Notes under the pieces: generated by a model | Database searches by the model: none | What the model was told of the DNA's origin: nothing | What the model saw: the letters and a program-made list of their open reading frames with translations, nothing else | Shown: in pieces, positions 1-5,055 of the stretch | Position numbering within the stretch: the first letter of the stretch is position 1 | How the letters are laid out: every line of letters begins with the position of its first letter | Translations under genes and position numbers: made by a program | From: Gemmatimonadota bacterium | GTDB lineage: Bacteria > Gemmatimonadota > Gemmatimonadetes > Longimicrobiales > Longimicrobiaceae | Direction of reading: 5' to 3' | Length of the DNA: 5,518 nt | Assembly: GCA_019240375.1 (NCBI GenBank) | Contig: JAFAYN010000213.1 | Span: 1 to 5,518, forward strand

Positions 1-1083
1 CTCGACCGTGATCTTGCGCGTCAGGTCGCCGTCCGCGATGGCCGTCGCCACCGCGCTCACGTCCCTCAGCTGCACGGTCAGGTTGCCGGCCAGCTGGTTC
101 ACGTTGTCCGTCAGGTCGCGCCACACGCCGGCCACACCCTCGACCCGTGCCTGGCCGCCCAGCTTCCCTTCGGTGCCCACCTCCTTGGCGACGCGGGTCA
201 CTTCCGAGGCGAAGGCGCTGAGCTGGTCCACCATGTCGTTGATGGTGTTCTTCAGCTCCAGCATCTCGCCCTTGACGTCCACCGTGATCTTCTGGCTCAG
301 GTCGCCGTTGGCCACCGCCGTCGTCACCAGGGCGATGTTGCGCACCTGGCTGCTCAGGTTGCTGGCCATGGCGTTCACGGAGTCGGTCAGGTCCGCCCAC
401 GTCCCCGCCACCCCGGGGACCTGCGCCTGTCCGCCCAGCCGCCCCTCGGTGCCCACCTCGCGCGCCACGCGCGTCACCTCCGAGGCGAAGGCGCTGAGCT
501 GGTCCACCATGGTGTTCACCGTGGTCCCGATGCGCAGGAACTCGCCCTGCACCGACTTGCCGTCGATCTCCAGGACCATCTTCTGCGCCAGGTCGCCCTG
601 CGCCACCGCGGTGAGCACGCGGGCCACCTCGGTGATGGGCTGCACCAGGTCCGCGATCAGGGAGTTGACCGCGTCCAGCTCCACCGCCCACCCGCCCGGC
701 ACCGCGCCCACGGCCGCCCGCGCCTCCATCTGCCCCTCGCGGCCGACGGTGTTGCTGACGCGGATCACCTCTTCCACCACGTACTCGTTGGTGGTGGCGA
801 TGGCGTTGAACTCCTCCGCGATCTGCACCAGGAGAGGATCGTCGCCGCCGTCCAGGCGCACGGAAAAGTCGCCCGCGCGCAGCGTCCGCAGCGCGACGAG
901 CAGCCGCTGCAGGCCGCCCGCGCCGTTCCCGGAGGCGGGAGGGGGCGCGGCGGGCGCTGCGGGCGCCCCCCCGTCGCCGTCGGCCTTGGGCAGACGGCGG
1001 CGTCGCACGGGGCGCCCGCTGGCGCTGCTGGGATCCTGGACAGGCGATCCCTGGTCCATTTCGAGATTGTCGCCGTTCGGCAC
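1..1083 (-). CDS. Poly-HAMP sensor protein, probably hybrid histidine kinase (partial, N-terminal part)
   Basis: This is the N-terminal 361 codons of a cytoplasmic signalling protein; the rest lies beyond the left edge. After an Ala/Pro/Arg-rich, probably disordered head (residues about 9-58, with a run of four Arg), HAMP-type units follow. Their GD[LF] motifs fall at residues 71 (AGDF), 163 (QGDL), 260 (NGDL) and 352 (DGDL), giving spacings of 92, 97 and 92. Each unit carries the [30 protein letters not shown] linker helix in a degenerate or intact form. No membrane segment or signal peptide is visible. This chain of ~92-residue HAMP repeats is known from group III (Nik1/Os-1-like) hybrid kinases and their bacterial relatives, which continue into GAF, HisKA, HATPase_c and receiver domains; those parts are not visible here, so the kinase call is inference. 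GTG at 1083 is preferred because GGAG lies 6 nt upstream; ATG at 1059 is the alternative and has no clear ribosome site. Confidence 0.92.
   Translation of the reverse strand, partial: MPNGDNLEMDQGSPVQDPSSASGRPVRRRRLPKADGDGGAPAAPAAPPPASGNGAGGLQRLLVALRTLRAGDFSVRLDGGDDPLLVQIAEEFNAIATTNEYVVEEVIRVSNTVGREGQMEARAAVGAVPGGWAVELDAVNSLIADLVQPITEVARVLTAVAQGDLAQKMVLEIDGKSVQGEFLRIGTTVNTMVDQLSAFASEVTRVAREVGTEGRLGGQAQVPGVAGTWADLTDSVNAMASNLSSQVRNIALVTTAVANGDLSQKITVDVKGEMLELKNTINDMVDQLSAFASEVTRVAKEVGTEGKLGGQARVEGVAGVWRDLTDNVNQLAGNLTVQLRDVSAVATAIADGDLTRKITVE
203..511 (-). repeat. 33-bp identical direct repeat inside the HAMP units
   Basis: Positions 203-235 and 479-511 are identical over 33 bases and lie exactly 276 bp (92 codons) apart in the same frame. 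They encode the shared [11 protein letters not shown] segment of two successive HAMP units. Flanking sequence is similar but diverged. This is internal repetition of the coding sequence, consistent with unit duplication or gene conversion, and not a mobile repeat. Confidence 0.9.
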
Positions 1084-1089
1084 GATCAA

Positions 1090-1093
1090 CTCC
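1090..1093 (-). promoter_or_regulatory. Ribosome binding site deciding a GTG start for the poly-HAMP gene
   Basis: On the minus strand GGAG is followed by six bases and then GTG (1083-1081). The in-frame ATG at 1059 has no purine-rich stretch at suitable distance, so the GTG is the better start. The TTG at 1089 directly abuts GGAG and is too close to use it. Confidence 0.5.
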
Positions 1094-1148
1094 AGGAACT
1101 GATGGGATTGGGACGATCGCAGGGACGGCGCACGGCGGGAGGCCGCGT

Positions 1149-1218
1149 GCCGGACCGGGGACCGGGAAGCACAGAGCGAGAACGGAAGAACCCGGGCCCT
1201 GCCAGGGCCGGACCGGGG
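1149..1218. repeat. 12-bp direct repeat pair (GCCGGACCGGGG)
   Basis: GCCGGACCGGGG occurs at 1149-1160 and again at 1207-1218, 58 bp apart, in the leader of the poly-HAMP gene. In GC-rich DNA a 12-bp coincidence within 60 bp is notable but not conclusive. It may be a pair of regulator sites or simply G/C-rich drift. Confidence 0.45.
1195..1209. repeat. Tight hairpin GGCCCT-GCC-AGGGCC
   Basis: A perfect 6-bp inverted repeat with a 3-nt loop lies in the untranslated leader of the poly-HAMP gene, about 110 bp before its start. It could form a stable RNA hairpin, but no U-tract follows on either strand, so it is not called a terminator. Confidence 0.5.
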
Positions 1219-1266
1219 TGGACCCGCAAAAATAACCCGTGCAAGTGTTTCCGCAAGAAACAGGCT

Positions 1267-1278
1267 GGACCCGGGTCC
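1267..1278. repeat. Perfect 12-bp palindrome GGACCCGGGTCC
   Basis: This is a continuous self-complementary 12-mer in the intergenic region. It could be an operator for a dimeric regulator or a chance product of high GC. There is no nearby promoter assignment to decide. Confidence 0.4.
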
Positions 1279-1365
1279 GGCCTGCCCGGATGGAGGTACC
1301 GATCCCCGCGGCGGGAGTTCCCCGGCGGCTCGGCGGGATCAGTTTTTTGGGGATGTTTAGGTCTG

Positions 1366-1408
1366 TTCCCACGCTCCCGGAAACATGGGAAGTTCGAGAA
1401 GATCGAAC
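1366..1408. promoter_or_regulatory. Two adjacent inverted repeats, candidate operators
   Basis: TTCCCA (1366-1371) pairs with TGGGAA (1386-1391) across a 14-nt spacer. Immediately next to it GTTCGA (1392-1397) pairs with TCGAAC (1403-1408) across GAAGA. The second is a perfect 17-bp dyad of the size bound by dimeric helix-turn-helix regulators. The two dyads abut without a gap. No regulator can be named. The GTTC-N9-GAAC orientation is opposite to the Gram-positive LexA box (GAAC-N4-GTTC). Confidence 0.4.
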
Positions 1409-1509
1409 GGGCGGGCGGGGAAAACCGGCGGGAGGGAGGCGGCGGTTCTTCTTCTAAATACCCCGTAAAAACTTAGGCGCTGCCTGCCTGAAAGGGTGGG
1501 GGTGGCGGG

Positions 1510-1558
1510 CACGGGAGTTGCTTGTACCCCGTGGCGCGTGTTCCGCCGACACGGGCGC
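1510..1558. repeat. Tandem stem-loops upstream of the small gene
   Basis: CACGGG (1510-1515) pairs with CCCGTG (1528-1533) across 12 nt. Directly after it, CGTGT (1537-1541) pairs with ACACG (1549-1553), and this stem can extend to 1534-1558 with a 2-nt bulge. An AT-rich patch (about 1566-1582) lies between these stems and the ATG at 1604. They could act in the leader RNA of the small gene or as DNA sites; the sequence does not decide which. Confidence 0.4.
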
Positions 1559-1603
1559 GAAACGAACGATTTTTCAAATTCGACCGCCCTTGCCCGAGTT
1601 GCC

Positions 1604-1882
1604 ATGCTGAGCCATCCGTCTCCAGAGGAATCTCCGGAAGCAGCAGCTCTTCGCGGCAGGATATTCACGGATCTTGACCGGCTGGCCTTCGCGGTCGAGA
1701 TGGAGGCCGCCGCCCACCTCCGCGAGGGGAGGGAAGAGGAGGCGGCGCGGAGCCACGCCGTCCGGCTGGGAGTCCGCCTGGCGCAGCGCCTCGTCGCCGG
1801 GGTGTGGGCCGACGAGGTGGACCTTCGCATCCGGGAGTGGAGCTCCGAGTACGACGCCCGCCTCGCCCCCTCGATCCCGTGA
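1604..1882 (+). CDS. Small hypothetical protein, acidic and helical
   Basis: This is a 92-residue protein I do not recognise as a family. It is rich in Glu, Arg and Ala, has no Cys, no membrane segment and no signal peptide, and looks predominantly alpha-helical (about residues 12-86, with amphipathic stretches such as RLAQRLVAGVWADEVDLRI). Third-position G/C is low in the first two dozen codons and then rises to the level of the flanking genes, which supports real coding. ATG at 1604 is chosen because the in-frame sequence back to GTG at 1496 has no coding character and covers stem-loops. Only a weak GAG (1596-1598) precedes the ATG, so the start is uncertain. The gene is convergent with the barrel gene, 25 bp away, and about 520 bp from the poly-HAMP gene. 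No functional link can be read from the sequence. Confidence 0.55.
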   Translation: MLSHPSPEESPEAAALRGRIFTDLDRLAFAVEMEAAAHLREGREEEAARSHAVRLGVRLAQRLVAGVWADEVDLRIREWSSEYDARLAPSIP

Positions 1883-1903
1883 CCGGCGTCCACCCCCTGC
1901 CGG
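1883..1903. terminator. Possible bidirectional stem-loop between convergent genes
   Basis: CCGGC (1883-1887) pairs with GCCGG (1899-1903) across 11 nt, filling most of the 25-bp gap between two convergent stop codons. The position suits a shared terminator. The stem is short and there is no T-tract on either side, so intrinsic termination is doubtful. Confidence 0.3.
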
Positions 1904-1907
1904 AGAG

Positions 1908-2807
1908 CTACTTCTGCCCGGCCGCGAGCTGAGGGACCGCGTAGCGCGCGGCCATCCGCGCGGCGAAGTGCGCGAACTCCTCCACGTCGCGCGGGGGCGA
2001 GGTGTGGTCCGGACGCAGCCCGACGCTGGGCGGGGTGAAGCACAGGGTGACGCACACGTCGAAGGGCTCCAGCGCGGACATCACCGTGTCGAACCAGGCG
2101 TCCGAGCCGGGGATGTGGCTCTCCGCCCAGCTCAGCCCGGTGCGGACCTCGCGCACCCCCAGCCGGTGCAGCCAGTCCACGGCCAGCGCCAGGGTGCGCT
2201 CGTCCCCGTACTGGAACCACTGGCAGATCCCGAACTCCGGGGAAAAGGCCTCCACCGCCTTCTTGGGGACGCCGTTCCAGCGGAGCAGCCCGAAGTGGAA
2301 GTGCCGGAAGTACGAGCTTCCCTCGCCCTGCTTGTGCCGGGTGGTCGCCTCGTACTGCGGGGCCAGGTCGAGGAGGGTGTACCAGAACACCTTTTCCTCC
2401 CGCAGCAGCTCCAGCGAGCGGCGGAGGCCCCAGGTGCCGGTCTCTTCCGCGGCGTACGAGGAGACGCCGGTCTCGGTGATCCAGACCGGCTTGCCGAACT
2501 CGTCGCGGACGGCGGCCAGCTTGTCGGGCCAGGCCTCGATGGGCCACAGGTTCCAGTCCAGGGGGAAGCCGTGGACGGCCAGGACGTCCACCACGTCCAG
2601 CACCCCCAGCTCGCGCATGCGGCGGAAGAAGCCCGGGTCGATGGGCGACACCCCGCCGAGCACCAGGGGGACGTCCACCCCGGTCCCGCGGATCGCCGCG
2701 GCGGCACGGCGGACCATGTCGGCGTAGACGGTCCATCCCGGATCGAGTAGGAAGTCCCAGTGGGACAGGTTGTTGGGCTCGTTCCAGAGCTTGATCGACG
2801 TTATCAA
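1908..2807 (-). CDS. Glycoside-hydrolase-like (clan A, beta-xylosidase-type) barrel protein in permuted order
   Basis: This 299-residue protein resembles cytoplasmic clan-A glycosidases annotated as beta-xylosidase-like. It has LWNEPNN with the acid/base Glu at residue 10, LAVHGFP at 76-82, VWITETG with the nucleophile Glu at 112, FWYTLLD at 141-147, and the usual barrel-end segment FHFGLLRWNG..KKAVEAF at 170-188. From 191 it continues EFGICQWFQYGD, then VREVRTGLSWAE (218-229) and VCVTLCFTPPS (251-261), ending in helix FAHFAARMAARYA. The latter half is what normally forms beta1-beta3 at the N-terminus, so the order is beta4-8 then beta1-3. The frame is open throughout with normal codon use. 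The start is poor: TTG at 2807 is the only near start and has no ribosome site; upstream in-frame sequence is antisense to the epimerase gene. No signal peptide is visible; substrate unknown. A decayed or rearranged copy is the alternative. Confidence 0.75.
   Translation of the reverse strand: MITSIKLWNEPNNLSHWDFLLDPGWTVYADMVRRAAAAIRGTGVDVPLVLGGVSPIDPGFFRRMRELGVLDVVDVLAVHGFPLDWNLWPIEAWPDKLAAVRDEFGKPVWITETGVSSYAAEETGTWGLRRSLELLREEKVFWYTLLDLAPQYEATTRHKQGEGSSYFRHFHFGLLRWNGVPKKAVEAFSPEFGICQWFQYGDERTLALAVDWLHRLGVREVRTGLSWAESHIPGSDAWFDTVMSALEPFDVCVTLCFTPPSVGLRPDHTSPPRDVEEFAHFAARMAARYAVPQLAAGQK
2791..2807. promoter_or_regulatory. 17-bp inverted repeat TTGAT-N7-ATCAA between divergent starts
   Basis: TTGAT (2791-2795) and ATCAA (2803-2807) form a perfect 5-bp dyad around CGACGTT. 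It ends six bases before the ribosome site of the epimerase gene and overlaps the first codons proposed for the minus-strand barrel gene. It could be an operator controlling the operon, or a hairpin affecting its translation. It is the AT-richest patch near this junction. Confidence 0.4.
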
Positions 2808-2812
2808 CGCAA

Positions 2813-2820
2813 GGGAGGTG
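2813..2820 (+). promoter_or_regulatory. Strong ribosome binding site for the first epimerase gene
   Basis: GGGAGGTG lies four bases before the GTG start at 2825, a near-perfect match to the anti-Shine-Dalgarno sequence. It fixes the start of the first SDR at the GTG just before the Rossmann motif. Confidence 0.8.
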
Positions 2821-2824
2821 AGGC

Positions 2825-3952
2825 GTGGCGGAACGGAACGTACTGGTGACCGGCGGGGCGGGGTTCGTCGGGAGCCACCTGGTGGACGCCCTGGTCGCGC
2901 GCGGCGACCGGGTGCGGATCCTCGACAACCTGGATCCCCAGGTCCACGGGCCGGAGCGGCGCCGGCCGTCGTGGCTCTCGCCCGAGGCGGAGCTGATCGT
3001 CGGCGACGTGCGCGACCGCGACGCGGTGGACCGTGCGCTGCGCGGGATGGAGGTGGTCTACCACCTCGCCGCGGCCGTGGGCGTGGGGCAGTCAATGTAC
3101 CAGATCGCCGATTACACGGCAACGAACACGCTGGGCACCGCGCACCTCCTCCAGACGCTGGTGGACCGGGAGATGGACCTGCAGCGGCTGGTGGTCGCCA
3201 GCTCCATGTCCATCTACGGCGAGGGGCGCTACGTCCGCCCGGACGGACGCGAGCCGACCGTCAACCGGCGCACCGCCGACCAGCTCCGCGAGCACGACTG
3301 GGAGCTGCGCGACGCCGACGGGACGGCGCTGGCTCCGGTCGCCACGGACGAGGACAAGCCGCTGGACCCCACCTCGATCTACGCCCTGACCAAGGCCGAC
3401 CAGGAGAAGATGGTCCTGCAGATCGGCGAGGCGTACGGGATCCCCAGTGTGGCGCTGCGCTTCTTCAACATCTACGGGCCGCGGCAGTCGCTCTCCAACC
3501 CGTACACCGGGGTGGCGGCCATCTTCAGCTCGCGCCTCCTCAACGGCGAATCGCCGCTGATCTTCGAGGACGGCGAGCAGCGGCGCGACTTCGTGTCGGT
3601 GTACGACATCGTCCGGGCGCTCCTCCTGGCCGCGGACGAGCCGGGCGCGGTGGGCCGGGCGCTGAACGTGGGCTCCGGGAGCCCGGTGACGGTGAGCGAG
3701 GTCGCCACCACGCTGGCCCGGGTGCTCGGCGTGGAGGTTGCACCGCAGGTGACCGGCCGCTACCGGGTGGGGGACATCCGCAACTGCTTCGCGGACATCA
3801 CCCGGGCCGGCGAGGCGATGGGGTACCGGCCGCAGGTGTCGTTCGAGGAGGGGATGAAGGACCTGGTCGCCTGGCTGCAGGAGCAGGAGCGGCCGGAGGA
3901 CGGGATCGAACGCCACGCGGCGGAGCTCGCCGCGCGCGGGCTCACGCTGTGA
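2825..3952 (+). CDS. dTDP-L-rhamnose 4-epimerase-like extended SDR
   Basis: This 375-residue NAD(P)-dependent nucleotide-sugar epimerase resembles the WbiB-type dTDP-L-rhamnose 4-epimerases, which interconvert dTDP-L-rhamnose and dTDP-6-deoxy-L-talose in the cytoplasm. Visible features are the TGGAGFVGSH dinucleotide motif (9-18), the ribose-binding Asp in LDNLDPQVHG (33-42), DVRD (61-64), LAAAVGVGQSMY (81-92), ASSMSIYGEG (125-134) with the catalytic Ser region, YALTK with Tyr186 and Lys190, NIYGPRQ (215-221), LSNPYTGVAAIF (223-234) and RDFV (254-257). Length is full. The insert after SMSIYGEG (about 135-176) lacks cysteines, where as I recall many relatives carry two CxxC pairs. The start is fixed by a strong ribosome site. 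It is the first gene of the plus-strand operon, with a 14-bp gap to the next SDR. Exact sugar is inferred from family resemblance; other 4-epimerase or dehydratase activity is possible. Confidence 0.93.
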   Translation: MAERNVLVTGGAGFVGSHLVDALVARGDRVRILDNLDPQVHGPERRRPSWLSPEAELIVGDVRDRDAVDRALRGMEVVYHLAAAVGVGQSMYQIADYTATNTLGTAHLLQTLVDREMDLQRLVVASSMSIYGEGRYVRPDGREPTVNRRTADQLREHDWELRDADGTALAPVATDEDKPLDPTSIYALTKADQEKMVLQIGEAYGIPSVALRFFNIYGPRQSLSNPYTGVAAIFSSRLLNGESPLIFEDGEQRRDFVSVYDIVRALLLAADEPGAVGRALNVGSGSPVTVSEVATTLARVLGVEVAPQVTGRYRVGDIRNCFADITRAGEAMGYRPQVSFEEGMKDLVAWLQEQERPEDGIERHAAELAARGLTL

Positions 3953-3963
3953 GGAAAGGGGAG
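3952..3963 (+). promoter_or_regulatory. Ribosome binding site for the second SDR
   Basis: The purine run AGGAAAGGGGAG lies in the short gap after the first SDR stop and immediately before ATG 3967. It starts within the TGA of the upstream gene, so ribosomes finishing the first SDR could reinitiate here. It excludes the much longer open frame that runs upstream through the first SDR. Confidence 0.75.
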
Positions 3964-3966
3964 ACG

Positions 3967-5055
3967 ATGAGGAAGCGGGAGTACACGCTCGTCACGGGCG
4001 GAGCCGGGTTCGTCGGCTGCAACCTGGCCGACGCGTTCCTGTCGGAGGGCGAGCCGGTGGTGGTCGCGGACAACCTGTCGCGCGCGGGGGTACAGCACAA
4101 CGCCCGCTGGCTGCGGGAAAAGCACGGCGACCGGGTCCGGATCGAGAAGGTGGACGTGCGCGACGCGGAGCGGATGCGCTCGCTGGTGCAGGGGGCCCGC
4201 CGGGTCTTCCACCTGGCCGCGCAGGTGGCGGTGACCACCTCGCTGGAGGACCCCGCGTCGGACCTCCAGACCAACATCATCGGCACCTTCAACGTGCTGG
4301 AGGCGGCCCGGTCGATGCTCAACCCGCCGCCGATCCTCTTCACCTCCACCAACAAGGTGTACGGGGGGATGGAGGAGGTCGCCACCGAGCTGGCCGGGCG
4401 CGCCTACCGCTACGCCGACGGGCGGCGCGGGGTGACCGAGGCGGCCCCGCTCGACTTCCACTCGCCGTACGGGTGCTCCAAGGGCGCCGCGGACCAGTAC
4501 GTCCGCGACTACGCCCGCATCTACGGCCTCCCCACGGTGGTGTTCCGGATGAGCTGCATCTACGGGACGCGCCAGTTCGGGACGGAGGACCAGGGGTGGG
4601 TGGCGCACTTCGCCCGCTCCATCCTGGGCGGCGAGCCGATCACCGTGTACGGCGACGGGCACCAGGTGCGCGACGTCCTGTGGATCGAGGACCTGGTGCG
4701 GGCGATGCGCTCGGCGGTGGACCGGATCGACACCCTGTCGGGCGAGGTGTTCAACGTCGGCGGCGGGGCGGAGAACGCGGTGTCGGTGGGCGGGGTGATC
4801 GAGCGGCTGCAGGAGATCAGCGGCGCGCGGGTGCCGGTCACCATGGCCGACTGGCGGCCGGGCGACCAGAAGGTGTACGTCTCGGATACGAGCAAGGCCG
4901 AAAGGATGCTGGAGTGGAAGCAGACGACGTCGTGGGAGCAGGGATTGGAGAAGCTGGTGGAGTGGCTGCGCGAGGCGGACCTGACCACGCCGGTGCTCCC
5001 GCTGAGCATGGCGGCCGCCGGGGCGAAGCCGGCGATGGCGAAGGCGGCGCCGTGA
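3967..5055 (+). CDS. Extended SDR nucleotide-sugar epimerase, CDP-paratose 2-epimerase-like
   Basis: This 362-residue NAD(P)-binding sugar-nucleotide enzyme has TGGAGFVGCN (10-19), the adenine-ribose Asp35 in VADNLSRAG, DVRD (63-66), FHLAAQVAVTTS (81-92), STNKVYGG (127-134), the catalytic pair Tyr168 and Lys172 in YGCSK, MSCIYGTRQ (195-203), YGDGHQVRDVLW (228-239) and FNVGGG (262-267). The S-T-N-K-V-Y-G motif is typical of CDP-paratose 2-epimerases (tyvelose pathway) and related SDRs of unknown substrate. C2-epimerisation is therefore a reasonable guess, not a demonstrated role; a plain 4-epimerase is the alternative. The last ~22 residues (about 341-362) are a Thr/Pro/Ala-rich tail outside the fold. 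The gene lies 14 bp after the first SDR and overlaps the next gene by 4 bp (GTGA), indicating one transcript and translational coupling. Confidence 0.93.
   Translation: MRKREYTLVTGGAGFVGCNLADAFLSEGEPVVVADNLSRAGVQHNARWLREKHGDRVRIEKVDVRDAERMRSLVQGARRVFHLAAQVAVTTSLEDPASDLQTNIIGTFNVLEAARSMLNPPPILFTSTNKVYGGMEEVATELAGRAYRYADGRRGVTEAAPLDFHSPYGCSKGAADQYVRDYARIYGLPTVVFRMSCIYGTRQFGTEDQGWVAHFARSILGGEPITVYGDGHQVRDVLWIEDLVRAMRSAVDRIDTLSGEVFNVGGGAENAVSVGGVIERLQEISGARVPVTMADWRPGDQKVYVSDTSKAERMLEWKQTTSWEQGLEKLVEWLREADLTTPVLPLSMAAAGAKPAMAKAAP

Larger units (their letters stand above)
1084..1603. other. Palindrome-rich intergenic region between divergent genes
   Basis: About 520 bp separate the minus-strand poly-HAMP gene from the plus-strand small gene. 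No convincing protein is seen: the short open frames here have no family resemblance and overlap low-complexity G-rich sequence. The region holds a direct repeat, several inverted repeats (listed separately) and two locally AT-rich patches, about 1446-1480 and 1566-1582, which are the best places to look for promoters. No sigma-70 box pair is clear enough to call, and promoter rules for this organism are not known. Confidence 0.6.

Noticed and set aside
8..1102. Long plus-strand open frame across the poly-HAMP gene
   Set aside because: It is the antisense of the HAMP units; its translation is Ser/Arg/Thr-rich and repetitive, while the minus strand gives clear HAMP motifs.
1320..1348. GC-rich stem followed by TTTTTT as an intrinsic terminator
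   Set aside because: The best pairing upstream of the T-run is only about four base pairs and no plus-strand gene ends there.
1102..1476. Short plus-strand open frames in the intergenic region
   Set aside because: They have Gly/Arg-rich composition, no ribosome site worth noting and no family resemblance, and they overlap the palindromes.
1496..1603. GTG-initiated extension of the small gene
   Set aside because: The added 36 residues have no coding character and cover stem-loops; the purine run before GTG 1496 abuts the codon and is too close to serve as ribosome site.
1674..2750. Long plus-strand open frames opposite the barrel gene
   Set aside because: They are frame shadows of the glycosidase-like gene; the minus strand carries coherent catalytic motifs.
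1357..2928. Long minus-strand open frame in another register across the barrel and small genes
   Set aside because: It is Arg/Gly/Pro-rich shadow sequence caused by high GC, without recognisable motifs.
2808..3122. N-terminal extension of the barrel gene to a Met at 3122
   Set aside because: The stretch is antisense to the conserved N-terminus of the first SDR and its translation is Arg/Pro-rich low complexity; it shows no beta1-beta3 motifs, so it does not restore the normal barrel order.
2770..3966. N-terminal extension of the second SDR, open in frame through the whole first SDR
   Set aside because: The translation is Gly/Arg/Pro-rich without family features, and a good ribosome site with ATG at 3967 directly precedes the Rossmann motif.
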